A stretch of 41,058 bases of DNA from Lachnospiraceae bacterium (GTDB lineage: Bacteria; Bacillota; Clostridia; Lachnospirales; Lachnospiraceae), in contig JAQWCI010000004.1 of NCBI GenBank assembly GCA_028706005.1, positions 1-41,058 on the forward strand, in the 5' to 3' direction. Each line of letters starts with the position of its first letter. The first letter of the stretch is position 1. This document shows, one piece after another, positions 16,635 to 24,324 of this stretch. Both the position numbers and the translations under genes were made by a program. The notes below the pieces were generated by a model. The model was not told the DNA's origin. It did no database searches and saw only the letters and a list, made by a program, of their open reading frames with translations.

Positions 16635-16645
16635 TACCATTGGTA
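16635..16645. promoter_or_regulatory. Candidate operator upstream of the TetR gene
   Basis: Short dyad TACCA-T-TGGTA in the gap between sufU and the regulator start. Placement suits autoregulation; the dyad is short and could be chance. Confidence 0.35.
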
Positions 16646-16660
16646 TCTTATCACAATATA

Positions 16661-17197
16661 TTACTTATTACAGCATTCCGAGCCCTTGCAGGCCGGTTTG
16701 CACACAGCAGCTCCATTGGAAGAGCAGGCACCGCACCTGCTTTCATTGTGTTCCCTGACCGTTCCGTCTTTATTGATTTCCTGTACCATCTCTGACATTG
16801 TTCTCCATCCAAGGACAGCACACTTTACTCTTGCGGGCATATGCGAAATATCAGCAAGAGCAGCAGATTCATCGAGTTCTTCTATCTGCTCCCTGTCCGC
16901 AGTGCCTTTTATCATCCCCATAAAACTATCGGCGAGCTCCAATGCCTTTTCTTTGCTCTGCCCTATTATAAGGTCACACATCATGTCTGCCGATGCCTGT
17001 GAAATTGCGCATCCGCTGCCCACAAAAGCAGCGTCCTCTATTACGTCTCCCTTTATGACGAGTTCAAGAGTTATATCATCACCGCAGCTTGGATTAACGC
17101 CGTTGAGTACCATTGTCGGCTCAGCGATTTCCTTCTTGTGTGACGGGTGCAGATTGTGTTCGTTTACTATCTCTCTGTATAACTGTTTTAATTCCAT
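16661..17197 (-). CDS. sufU: SufU, iron-sulfur sulfur-relay/scaffold protein with Cys-rich tail
   Basis: 178 aa. The SufU/NifU-like core has conserved C38 with D40 in NPSCGD, C63 in GSGCAIS and C126 in RVKCAVLGW. SufU is the Zn-dependent sulfur acceptor of SufS in Firmicutes. Unusually, the protein continues past the core with about 25 residues holding six Cys (155, 158, 166, 170, 175, 176). Start at 17197 follows GGAGGAAAGC. It is the last suf gene, after two hairpins that follow sufS. Confidence 0.93.
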   Translation of the reverse strand: MELKQLYREIVNEHNLHPSHKKEIAEPTMVLNGVNPSCGDDITLELVIKGDVIEDAAFVGSGCAISQASADMMCDLIIGQSKEKALELADSFMGMIKGTADREQIEELDESAALADISHMPARVKCAVLGWRTMSEMVQEINKDGTVREHNESRCGACSSNGAAVCKPACKGSECCNK

Positions 17198-17228
17198 GCT
17201 TTCCTCCATACAATGCAAAACAAACTCT

Positions 17229-17276
17229 GAGCCCTGATTTATACGGGCTCTTATGCATCAGTCTTTCAATGATGCA
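17229..17276 (-). other. Two hairpins between sufS and sufU
   Basis: In minus-strand order, TGCATCA/TGATGCA (17254-17276) begins directly after the sufS stop. Then GAGCCC/GGGCTC (17229-17250) is followed by a T-rich stretch (GTTTGTTTT). The second looks like a partial terminator or attenuator that would lower sufU relative to sufS. Confidence 0.6.
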
Positions 17277-18482
17277 TTAATATCCCATCCATCCTCTGAC
17301 ATGCGATACCGCCTCTGCAAAACGATCCACTTCTTCCTCTGTGTTATAGAAATAGAGGCTCGCTCTCGCCGTCGATGACACGCCAAGATACTGTAGCAGC
17401 GGTTGTGCGCAGTGATGTCCGGCTCTTATACATATGTGCTCCGAATCAAGCACAGAAGCAACATCATGAGGATGGCAGCCATCAATGTTAAATGCCACTA
17501 TTCCGCAGTGGTCATCAGGGTCCGTGGGGCCATATATTGTGACTTCAGGCAATTCATGAAGTTTTGAAATAAGCCTTTCCGTGAGCCTTTTCTCTGTCTC
17601 TGTTATCTCGTCAAAACCTATACTCTGAATATACTTTATTGCAGCCTCAAGTCCCACGGCGCCCATTGCGTTAACTGTTCCCGCCTCGAACTTTTCAGGC
17701 ACCGGGGCATAGGTGACTGAATCTCTCGATACTGATTCGATCATCTCACCACCTGTAAGAAAAGGAGGCATCTCATCAAGCAGCTCTATTCGCCCGTAAA
17801 GCGCGCCGATTCCCATGGGTGCCATCAGTTTATGCCCGGAGAACGCGAAGAAATCAGCTCCCATGTCCTGTACATTTACGGGCATATGCGGCGTACTCTG
17901 TGCTCCGTCGACAACGACAACAGCTCCCTTGCTGTGCGCGTAGTCCGCGATCGCACGCACCGGGTTCGTGATGCCCAGAACATTTGACACCTGAGTTATT
18001 GCGACGATCTTCGTTCGATCCGTAATTTTGCTCTTATATTCCTCTTCAGTGATCTTTCCTTCTTTTGTACATTCAAGCCATACTATTTTTGCCCCTGTCT
18101 TTTCTGCCACCATACGCCAGGGCAGTTGGTTTGAATGATGCTCCATTATGGAGATCACAATTTCATCGCCTTCGTGGATCTTCGAAAGGCCGTAACTGTA
18201 TGCGACAAGATTAAGTGATTCTGTCGTGTTCCTCGTGAATACGATCTCACAGTCACGTTTTGCCCCTATGAATGTGGCCACAGTGTGGCGTGCATTCTCA
18301 TAAGCTTCAGTCGCACGCACGCTCCAATCATACAATCCTCTCAGCGGGTTGGCGTTGCATTCATTATTGAACTTCTCCATCGCCTCAAAGACTTCTTTCG
18401 GTCTCTGAGAGGTCGCAGCGTTGTCAAAATAACACACGTTGTTTCCTTCAAATATAGGAAAATCTTTTCTGTATGAATTCAT
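17277..18482 (-). CDS. sufS: Cysteine desulfurase SufS
   Basis: 401 aa, PLP fold type I, group II desulfurase. PLP Lys K218 is in SGHKLMAP and catalytic C358 in RAGHHCAQP. It abstracts sulfur from L-cysteine as a persulfide and passes it to SufU. Start at 18482 is supported by AGGAA five nt upstream; an upstream extension to TTG 18530 runs into a stem-loop and is not favoured. It lies between sufD and sufU. Confidence 0.96.
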   Translation of the reverse strand: MNSYRKDFPIFEGNNVCYFDNAATSQRPKEVFEAMEKFNNECNANPLRGLYDWSVRATEAYENARHTVATFIGAKRDCEIVFTRNTTESLNLVAYSYGLSKIHEGDEIVISIMEHHSNQLPWRMVAEKTGAKIVWLECTKEGKITEEEYKSKITDRTKIVAITQVSNVLGITNPVRAIADYAHSKGAVVVVDGAQSTPHMPVNVQDMGADFFAFSGHKLMAPMGIGALYGRIELLDEMPPFLTGGEMIESVSRDSVTYAPVPEKFEAGTVNAMGAVGLEAAIKYIQSIGFDEITETEKRLTERLISKLHELPEVTIYGPTDPDDHCGIVAFNIDGCHPHDVASVLDSEHICIRAGHHCAQPLLQYLGVSSTARASLYFYNTEEEVDRFAEAVSHVRGWMGY

Positions 18483-18492
18483 CGGTTTCCTC

Positions 18493-18561
18493 ATGCTGCG
18501 ACTGGTTTTGCGGGGGTGCCATACTGGCAATGCCCGTGGTTTTCGAGGTCGTGCGCAGCAT
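18493..18561 (-). other. Long stem-loop between sufD and sufS
   Basis: Outer arms ATGCTGCG (18493-18500) and CGCAGCAT (18554-18561) pair perfectly. An inner TGCCA/TGGCA hairpin with a 3-nt loop lies at about 18517-18529. The structure covers the 126-bp gap and ends just upstream of the sufS ribosome binding site, so it may act in RNA processing or translation control. Confidence 0.6.
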
Positions 18562-18608
18562 CAACCCCGTGATCGGAAAGTACACTGTGTGTATTCTATG
18601 ATCTAACC

Positions 18609-19757
18609 TCAGAAACGGCTGTCTGTAAAAGCATGTATCCTTTTCCTCAGATCATCGTCCGGTATCTCGCGTGTCACTGCGCCAAGACGTGCACTGGCCA
18701 TGATTTCTCTCGCAGTTTTCTCATCGACGCCGCGCGTCTCCATATAGAACAGCATATCAGCAGGGAGTCTTCCAATAGTCGCTCCGTGGCGGCCTTCGAC
18801 ATCTTCCTCTTCGCAGAGTATAAGCGGAATTGTCTTGTTCACGATATCCTCAGACAGGAGCAACACATTTTCCTGTTCATCACCGACTGATCCCGCCGAT
18901 CCGTTCCTGAAATCTATAGTACCACGGAATGTCTTTTCTGCGTTGCCTGTAAGCACACCGTCAAAACTCATGTTGCATTTTGTTTTGCGTCCACGTTGCA
19001 CCGCATTATATGTGATGTCCATCTTCTCATTCCCGCAGGAAAGATACGCAGTCTTACCTGTAAACACGGATTTTGCGCCTGTCATCTCACACTGCACACC
19101 TGCAAATGTATGGCTTCCGCCGAGTTCCATCTGATTCAGTTTGAAAACAGCTCCATCGTCAAAACTCACACCAAGGTCATCCATGTGGACAAAACCTCTG
19201 CCGAGCATCTGCACCTTTGAAAGGTCAAGTTCAGCGCCCCTGTCGAGTATAACCTTTGTGGATATTCCCGATAGTCCTGATGCACCCGCCTCCGATGTGT
19301 AGTCCATTATAAGCGTCAGCGACGCCCCTTCACACACATGTATTATCTGCTGTGATACTGCGCGGTTTCCATCATGAAATTCGAAATGCCATAGTATTGG
19401 TGTCCCGACTTCAATCCCGGCGCCCACCTCTAGAAGGTGGATGTCGCCGCCCTCTTTCATTGCCAGGTCGTCAAACTCCATGCCGAGACCAGTCGCAAAT
19501 TTCTGCGGATGATATATCGGCTGCTTGGAAGAAACTATTCTCTCCTTTGTCTCAGCCGGTATCTTTGCAAGTATATCCTTAGCCTCAGCTGCATTTATTA
19601 TCCTGTTACTGACACCGTCCGGGAGCTTGCCGAATGATGTCGGAATATCTGTATTACATTTAAGCACTGATCCGGCAGGATCAATAGTGCCGTAATTCAT
19701 CTTCAGTTGATTCCATGTAAGAACCGGAAGATGACTCATAATTTTCGTGTCTGTCAT
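18609..19757 (-). CDS. sufD: SufD, Fe-S scaffold subunit
   Basis: 382 aa. C-terminal SufBD beta-helix core with GRHGATIGRLPADMLFYMETRG, the family's characteristic ending. SufD pairs with SufB and SufC to form the SufBC2D scaffold that builds Fe-S clusters in the cytosol. GAGGTGAAACT precedes the ATG. It follows sufB by 11 bp and is shorter than SufB, as expected. Confidence 0.94.
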   Translation of the reverse strand: MTDTKIMSHLPVLTWNQLKMNYGTIDPAGSVLKCNTDIPTSFGKLPDGVSNRIINAAEAKDILAKIPAETKERIVSSKQPIYHPQKFATGLGMEFDDLAMKEGGDIHLLEVGAGIEVGTPILWHFEFHDGNRAVSQQIIHVCEGASLTLIMDYTSEAGASGLSGISTKVILDRGAELDLSKVQMLGRGFVHMDDLGVSFDDGAVFKLNQMELGGSHTFAGVQCEMTGAKSVFTGKTAYLSCGNEKMDITYNAVQRGRKTKCNMSFDGVLTGNAEKTFRGTIDFRNGSAGSVGDEQENVLLLSEDIVNKTIPLILCEEEDVEGRHGATIGRLPADMLFYMETRGVDEKTAREIMASARLGAVTREIPDDDLRKRIHAFTDSRF

Positions 19758-19768
19758 AGTTTCACCTC

Positions 19769-21163
19769 TTAATTCTCCAGTTCCAGTTTTATCAGGTTGT
19801 TCATTTCGGCTGCGTACTCAAGCGGCAATTCTTTGCTGACAGGATTTGCAAAACCGCTGACTATCATGGCTCTTGCTTCCTGCTCTGTGATACCGCGGCT
19901 CATGAGGTAGAAGACTGCCTCATCGCTTATTCTTCCTATCTTGGCTTCGTGTCCGACATCCGCATCGCTCGTGTTGACTATCATTGCGGGCACTGTATCT
20001 GATCTAGACTCCGCGTCCAGCATAAGTGAAGCGCATGAAACAGATGCCTTTGCGCCGTGTGCGTTTTTGTTTATCACTACAGAACTGCGGTATGTGCTTA
20101 TTCCGCCGCCTTTTGATATCGATTTTGTATTGATGTATGACGAAGTGTTCCTCCCGGAATGTATCATCTTCGCACCGGTGTCGAGGTTCTGTCCGGCGCC
20201 TGCGAAAGTGATTCCTGTGAATTCCGAATGGGAATTATCTCCGCGAAGAATGGTGGTCGGATACAAATATGAAACATGTGATCCGAAAGAACCTGATACC
20301 CATTCCATCGTCGCACCCTCATCCACAAGTGCGCGCTTAGTGTTGAGATTATACATGTTCTTGGACCAGTTCTCTATCGTTGAATACCTGAGATGTGCAT
20401 TCTTCTTTACATAGAGTTCAACGCAGCCCGCGTGAAGATTTGCAACATTATATTTAGGTGCGGAACATCCCTCAATAAAGTGCAGATCTGCGCCCTCATC
20501 AACTATTATGAGCGTATGCTCGAACTGGCCTGCGCCCTTGGCGTTAAGTCTGAAATATGACTGAAGAGGTATCTCGACCTTCACTCCCTTTGGAACATAG
20601 ACAAATGATCCGCCTGACCACACGGCTCCGTGAAGTGCCGCGAACTTGTGATCTGTCGGAGGGACAAGCTTCATAAAGTATTCCTTCACCATGTCCTTAT
20701 AATCGCCCGTGAGCGCGCTCTCCATATCCGTATAGACAACGCCCTGCTGCGCGACCTCATCCTTGACATTGTGATAGACGAGCTCGGAATCGTACTGCGC
20801 GCCGACCCCTGCCAGAGACTCCCTTTCAGCCTGTGGTATTCCGAGCTTTTCGAATGTATTCTTGATCTCTTCGGGCACTTCGTTCCAGTTGCCCTTCATG
20901 TTCGTATTCGGTCTTACATAAGTCGCTATCCTGCTCATATCAAGACCATCTATCGAAGGTCCCCAGTCCGGGACCCTGAGTTTCTGATATACCTTAAGAG
21001 AATCCAGTCTGAACTGTCTCATCCAATCCGGATCATGTTTCTCATCTGATATCTGGCCGACTATATCAGGTGTCAGGCCATCCTTTATTCTGTAAAAGTC
21101 GGATTCGTCGTCCTTGAAGTCATAAAGACTGCGATCAACTTCCGCTATCTTTTGTTTTGCCAT
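19769..21163 (-). CDS. sufB: SufB, Fe-S scaffold subunit
   Basis: 464 aa. Contains the SufB signatures SGGSFVYVPKGV, LHFIEGCSAP (Cys and Glu of the assembly site), and GHEAKIGRISDEAVFYLMSRG near the end. SufB is the main scaffold on which the nascent cluster forms. The ATG abuts the sufC stop, with its GAGAGG site inside sufC, so the two are translationally coupled. Confidence 0.96.
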   Translation of the reverse strand: MAKQKIAEVDRSLYDFKDDESDFYRIKDGLTPDIVGQISDEKHDPDWMRQFRLDSLKVYQKLRVPDWGPSIDGLDMSRIATYVRPNTNMKGNWNEVPEEIKNTFEKLGIPQAERESLAGVGAQYDSELVYHNVKDEVAQQGVVYTDMESALTGDYKDMVKEYFMKLVPPTDHKFAALHGAVWSGGSFVYVPKGVKVEIPLQSYFRLNAKGAGQFEHTLIIVDEGADLHFIEGCSAPKYNVANLHAGCVELYVKKNAHLRYSTIENWSKNMYNLNTKRALVDEGATMEWVSGSFGSHVSYLYPTTILRGDNSHSEFTGITFAGAGQNLDTGAKMIHSGRNTSSYINTKSISKGGGISTYRSSVVINKNAHGAKASVSCASLMLDAESRSDTVPAMIVNTSDADVGHEAKIGRISDEAVFYLMSRGITEQEARAMIVSGFANPVSKELPLEYAAEMNNLIKLELEN

Positions 21164-21904
21164 TTAGATGTACCTCTCAAAACCGTTCCTGTTAATTTCA
21201 TCAACGACTGAAGCATCGCCCGTGTACACGAGCCTGCCCTTCACGAGAATATGCGTATAATCGACCTTGAGCGCCTCGAGGATCCTGGTGCTGTGCGTTA
21301 TTATCAGCAGCGCGCCATCCATCTTCTTCTGATACTCCTCTATTCCCGCCGAAACAGTTCTCACGGCATCAACGTCAAGCCCTGAGTCTGTCTCATCAAG
21401 GATCGCCAGCTTCGGGCTGAGCATGAGAAGCTGCAGTATCTCTGCTTTCTTCTTCTCACCGCCTGAAAATCCGACATTAAGATCTCTGTCCGCGTATGAC
21501 AGGTCCATGTTAAGAAGTTTCATCTTCTCCTCAAGTTCCTTCTGAAAAGCGAACAGCTTTATCGGTTTTCCCGTCTGCTGCCTTATCGCGTTCCTGAGGA
21601 AGGCTTCCAGTGAAAGACCCGGAACCTCCAGCGGGTTCTGGAATGAAAGGAACATCCCCATTCTTGCCCTCTTGTCCGCTGAGAGTCCTGTTATGTCCTC
21701 CCCGTCAAAACAAATTTTGCCCTTTGTCACATGGTAGACCGGGCTGCCCATGAGCGTGTAGCCGAGCGTCGATTTTCCGGCACCGTTTGGTCCCATGAGC
21801 ACATGTGTTTCGCCCGCGCCCACTTTTAAATCGATATCATGAAGAAGTTCTCCTTCTTCTATTGAAGCTGACAGGTCTGTGACCTGAAGTAACGGCTGTG
21901 CCAT
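21164..21904 (-). CDS. sufC: SufC, ABC-type ATPase of the SUF complex
   Basis: 246 aa. Walker A GPNGAGKST (near 38-46), SufC-type signature FSGGEKKKAEILQ and Walker B LAILDETDSGLD. It powers conformational change of SufBD rather than membrane transport. TGGAGGATT precedes the ATG. It lies 69 bp after the Rrf2 regulator gene in the same direction. Confidence 0.97.
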   Translation of the reverse strand: MAQPLLQVTDLSASIEEGELLHDIDLKVGAGETHVLMGPNGAGKSTLGYTLMGSPVYHVTKGKICFDGEDITGLSADKRARMGMFLSFQNPLEVPGLSLEAFLRNAIRQQTGKPIKLFAFQKELEEKMKLLNMDLSYADRDLNVGFSGGEKKKAEILQLLMLSPKLAILDETDSGLDVDAVRTVSAGIEEYQKKMDGALLIITHSTRILEALKVDYTHILVKGRLVYTGDASVVDEINRNGFERYI

Positions 21905-21973
21905 TTTTTAATCCTCCAAAATGATTTTTTTATAATTAACTTCGTCGTTTACAATTGTTTTGCCCTGATGTCC

Positions 21974-22411
21974 TCAGATCGAGTAGTCATTCCCGCTGAG
22001 AGCTATCCTTTGATCCATAAGATCCTGGAGCGTGTATCTGTCAACATAATCTGATATAACTATGTCAAGCCCGCGCCAGAAAGGCAGGACCGCACATTCA
22101 TCGCATCTCGGGCACTGATTTTCTTTGTCCTCAAGGCAGGTCACCGGAGCAAGAGATCCTTCCATAACACGGAGTATGTCTCCGACTCTGTAGTCGGCAG
22201 GTTCCCTGGAGAGCCTGTAGCCACCGTTATTGCCGCGCTGGGAACGCAGGAGTCCGGCCTTCGTCAGAGATGCGACTATCTGCTCGAGATACTTTACTGT
22301 TATGTCCTGTCGCCCGGAAATGTCCTTAAGAGACACATACTCACCGGTGTCATGCAGTCCGATATCTACCATCATTCTGAGTGCATAGCGACCTTTTGTT
22401 GATATTTTCAT
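21974..22411 (-). CDS. Rrf2-family Fe-S-sensing regulator (IscR/SufR-like)
   Basis: 145 aa. Winged helix start MKISTKGRYALRMM, recognition region ITVKYLEQIVASL, wing RGNNGGYRL. Four Cys at 92, 100, 103 and 106 lie where IscR holds its Fe-S ligands, so cluster-dependent control is likely (family knowledge). It probably regulates itself and the sufCBDSU genes behind it. Start 22411 is chosen because MKIS is the universal Rrf2 beginning; a longer open frame reaches 22531 but crosses the promoter. A GGCGG-like site lies upstream. Confidence 0.93.
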   Translation of the reverse strand: MKISTKGRYALRMMVDIGLHDTGEYVSLKDISGRQDITVKYLEQIVASLTKAGLLRSQRGNNGGYRLSREPADYRVGDILRVMEGSLAPVTCLEDKENQCPRCDECAVLPFWRGLDIVISDYVDRYTLQDLMDQRIALSGNDYSI

Positions 22412-22453
22412 GTCTGTGAACACCGCCTTTTCATAAAAACATGATAAACTGGA

Positions 22454-22483
22454 ATTATATTTTAAAGCAACCGGAAATCGTAA
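22454..22483 (-). promoter_or_regulatory. Probable promoter of the Rrf2-suf operon
   Basis: Minus strand TTACGA (22483-22478), 18-bp spacer, perfect TATAAT (22459-22454). This gives a leader of about 35 nt before the Rrf2 start. Confidence 0.65.
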
Positions 22484-22490
22484 TCCATAT

Positions 22491-22502
22491 TTCCTATAGG
22501 AA
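22491..22502. promoter_or_regulatory. Perfect 12-bp dyad, candidate Rrf2 operator
   Basis: TTCCTATAGGAA is a perfect palindrome. It is flanked by CCAT and ATGG with a one-base offset (22485-22507). It lies between the divergent Rrf2 and tadA genes, 8 bp upstream of the suf -35 box. Confidence 0.55.
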
Positions 22503-22538
22503 CATGGGTATTTGATATTTTCAGTATACAATAATTCT

Positions 22539-23051
22539 ATGAATAATCAAGATGTCAAAACAACAGAATCAAAAGATCTTCATTACATGCATCTGGCGCT
22601 GAATCAGGCGCGTAAAGCCATGGCTCTCGGCGAGGTACCCATAGGCTGCATCATTACCTGTGACGGGAAGATCATCGGCAGAGGTTACAACAGACGCAAC
22701 ACTGATCATTCCGTCTTTTCTCACGCTGAGATGAGCGCAATACGAAAAGCCTGCAGAAAGCTCGGTGACTGGCGGCTCGAAAACTGCACTATCTACATAA
22801 CACTTGAGCCATGCCAGATGTGTGCCGGTGCCATTGTGCAGTCCAGAATAGACCGTGTCGTCATAGGTGCCCGAAGCCCCAAATCAGGCTGTGGCGGTAC
22901 CGTGCTCGATATCCTGAGCAACAACGAATTCGACCACAAGTGTGAAGTTTCGCAGGGCGTGCTCGAGTCTGATTGTTCCTCCCTGCTCAAAGAATTCTTC
23001 CGCGAACTCAGGAAGCGGAACAAAGAAAGCAAGGCCAGCCAATCAAACTGA
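22539..23051 (+). CDS. tadA: tRNA adenosine(34) deaminase TadA
   Basis: 170 aa zinc deaminase: HAE (62-64) and PCQMC (91-95) supply Zn ligands and the catalytic Glu. Deaminates A34 to inosine in tRNA-Arg. The neighbouring SRP RNA supports the call, since tadA-SRP RNA adjacency is conserved in Firmicutes. No Shine-Dalgarno is visible before ATG 22539 or the later in-frame ATG, so the start is less certain than the gene. Confidence 0.94.
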   Translation: MNNQDVKTTESKDLHYMHLALNQARKAMALGEVPIGCIITCDGKIIGRGYNRRNTDHSVFSHAEMSAIRKACRKLGDWRLENCTIYITLEPCQMCAGAIVQSRIDRVVIGARSPKSGCGGTVLDILSNNEFDHKCEVSQGVLESDCSSLLKEFFRELRKRNKESKASQSN

Positions 23052-23082
23052 GCGGTCGGCGCAATGTCGTGTGCGCTCTCGA

Positions 23083-23111
23083 TTGACTTTTCGCTCCTCT
23101 TTGTATATACT
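23083..23111 (+). promoter_or_regulatory. Strong promoter of the SRP RNA
   Basis: TTGACT (23083-23088), 17-bp spacer, TATACT (23106-23111). It lies immediately upstream of the RNA, with a predicted start near 23119. Confidence 0.9.
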
Positions 23112-23118
23112 CCTGCTT

Positions 23119-23335
23119 ATCCGCCGCGTTTTCCAGACAGGGCGGGGTCCTGACATCTGCCTGTCGGGGATGGTGATGATGTTTGGGTCTTACGCAATGA
23201 GCATCTGCGAACCGTGTCAGATTGGGAACGAAGCAGCACTAAGCAGAACCGTTCATGTGCCGTGAGGAAACCTGGCGGAGCCATTCCTGCAGTACCGTGT
23301 CAGGGTCCTGCCGTATCCGGAAGGCGCGGTTTTTT
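23119..23335 (+). ncRNA. ffs: Signal recognition particle RNA
   Basis: The conserved apical domain is clear near 23214-23245: GTGTCAG, then a GGAA tetraloop closed by G-C, then CGAAGCAGC and ACTAAGCAGAACC. Long outer pairing joins GGCGGGGTCCTGACA (about 23141-23155) to TGTCAGGGTCCTGCC (about 23298-23312). The terminal stem CCGCG/CGCGG ends in T6 (23330-23335). The RNA binds Ffh and targets membrane proteins. Ends are inferred from the promoter and the terminator. Confidence 0.93.
23318..23335 (+). terminator. 3' end/terminator of SRP RNA
   Basis: The 3' arm GGAAGGCGCGG is followed by a T6 run; its partner is the 5' end of the RNA (CCGCG near 23121), so the closing stem doubles as the terminator. 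Confidence 0.7.
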
Positions 23336-23361
23336 AACAAAACTACATCATGGTGGTAAAC

Positions 23362-24324
23362 ATGAGTATCAGTAATCTCTTAGATATGAACGACTGCACG
23401 CTCTGCCCCAGGAACTGCCACGCAGACCGCGCTCACGGTCATGTTGGTTTCTGCGGTGAGACTGATAAGATACGCGCTGCGAGAGCGGCTCTCCTTAAGT
23501 GGGAAGAGCCATGTCTTACAGGTTCTCGTGGTTCCGGCGCTTTCTTTTTCTGTGGTTGCAATATCGGCTGTGTCTTCTGCCAGAATTACGACATAGCACA
23601 TGATAATGCAGTGTCTTCACCTCATGGTCTGGAAATGAGTGCCGGCCGCATGGCCGAAATTCTGCTCTCTCTCCAGGAACAGGGTGCATCAGACATAAAC
23701 CTTATAACTCCCACTCACTTTCTCCCGCAGATCATACCTGCCCTTAATAAAGCGAGAAATGAAGGTCTTCACATCCCCGTCGTCTACAACACCGGTTCAT
23801 ATGAAAAAAAAGAAGCCATCCAAAGACTGGACGGCCTCATCGATATTTATCTTCCCGACATGAAATATTATTCAGATGATCTTGCTGTGAAATTTTCACA
23901 CGCGCCCGGATATTTCAAATACGCATCCGAAGCCATTGCTGAAATGGTAAGGCAGTGTCCTGAACCTGTTTTTGCAGACGGCTCGCATTCCCTTGATGAA
24001 GAGAACGACTCGGATGACCCCATCATGACCCGCGGTGTAATAGTCAGGCATATGGCACTTCCGGGTCAGGCCGAAGATTCGAGAAAAATACTCGATTATC
24101 TTCACAGCACCTTTGGCAACCGGATCTTCATAAGCATCATGAGCCAATATACGCCCATGCCGCAGGTAAAAAATGATCCGATCCTCGGCAGACGTCTTTC
24201 TGCTGAGGAATATGATTCACTGACTGACTATGCCGTAGATATCGGTATCGAGAACGGCTTTATCCAGGATGGCGATGTAGCATCTGAAAGCTTTATCCCT
24301 GAATTTGACGGAACAGGACTCTAG
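23362..24324 (+). CDS. Radical SAM protein, PflX-like (COG1313)
   Basis: 320 aa. The radical SAM motif C66-x3-C70-x2-C73 (GCNIGCVFCQNY) binds the 4Fe-4S cluster. An extra N-terminal Cys set (C12, C15, C19, C31 in CTLCPRNC...GFCG) is typical of the COG1313 PflX group, often labelled pyruvate formate-lyase activating-like although the substrate is unproven. GGTGGT places the start at 23362; an ATG four codons upstream overlaps that site. It follows the SRP RNA by 26 bp and ends with a 4-nt tail-to-tail overlap with the PucR-type gene. Confidence 0.88.
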   Translation: MSISNLLDMNDCTLCPRNCHADRAHGHVGFCGETDKIRAARAALLKWEEPCLTGSRGSGAFFFCGCNIGCVFCQNYDIAHDNAVSSPHGLEMSAGRMAEILLSLQEQGASDINLITPTHFLPQIIPALNKARNEGLHIPVVYNTGSYEKKEAIQRLDGLIDIYLPDMKYYSDDLAVKFSHAPGYFKYASEAIAEMVRQCPEPVFADGSHSLDEENDSDDPIMTRGVIVRHMALPGQAEDSRKILDYLHSTFGNRIFISIMSQYTPMPQVKNDPILGRRLSAEEYDSLTDYAVDIGIENGFIQDGDVASESFIPEFDGTGL

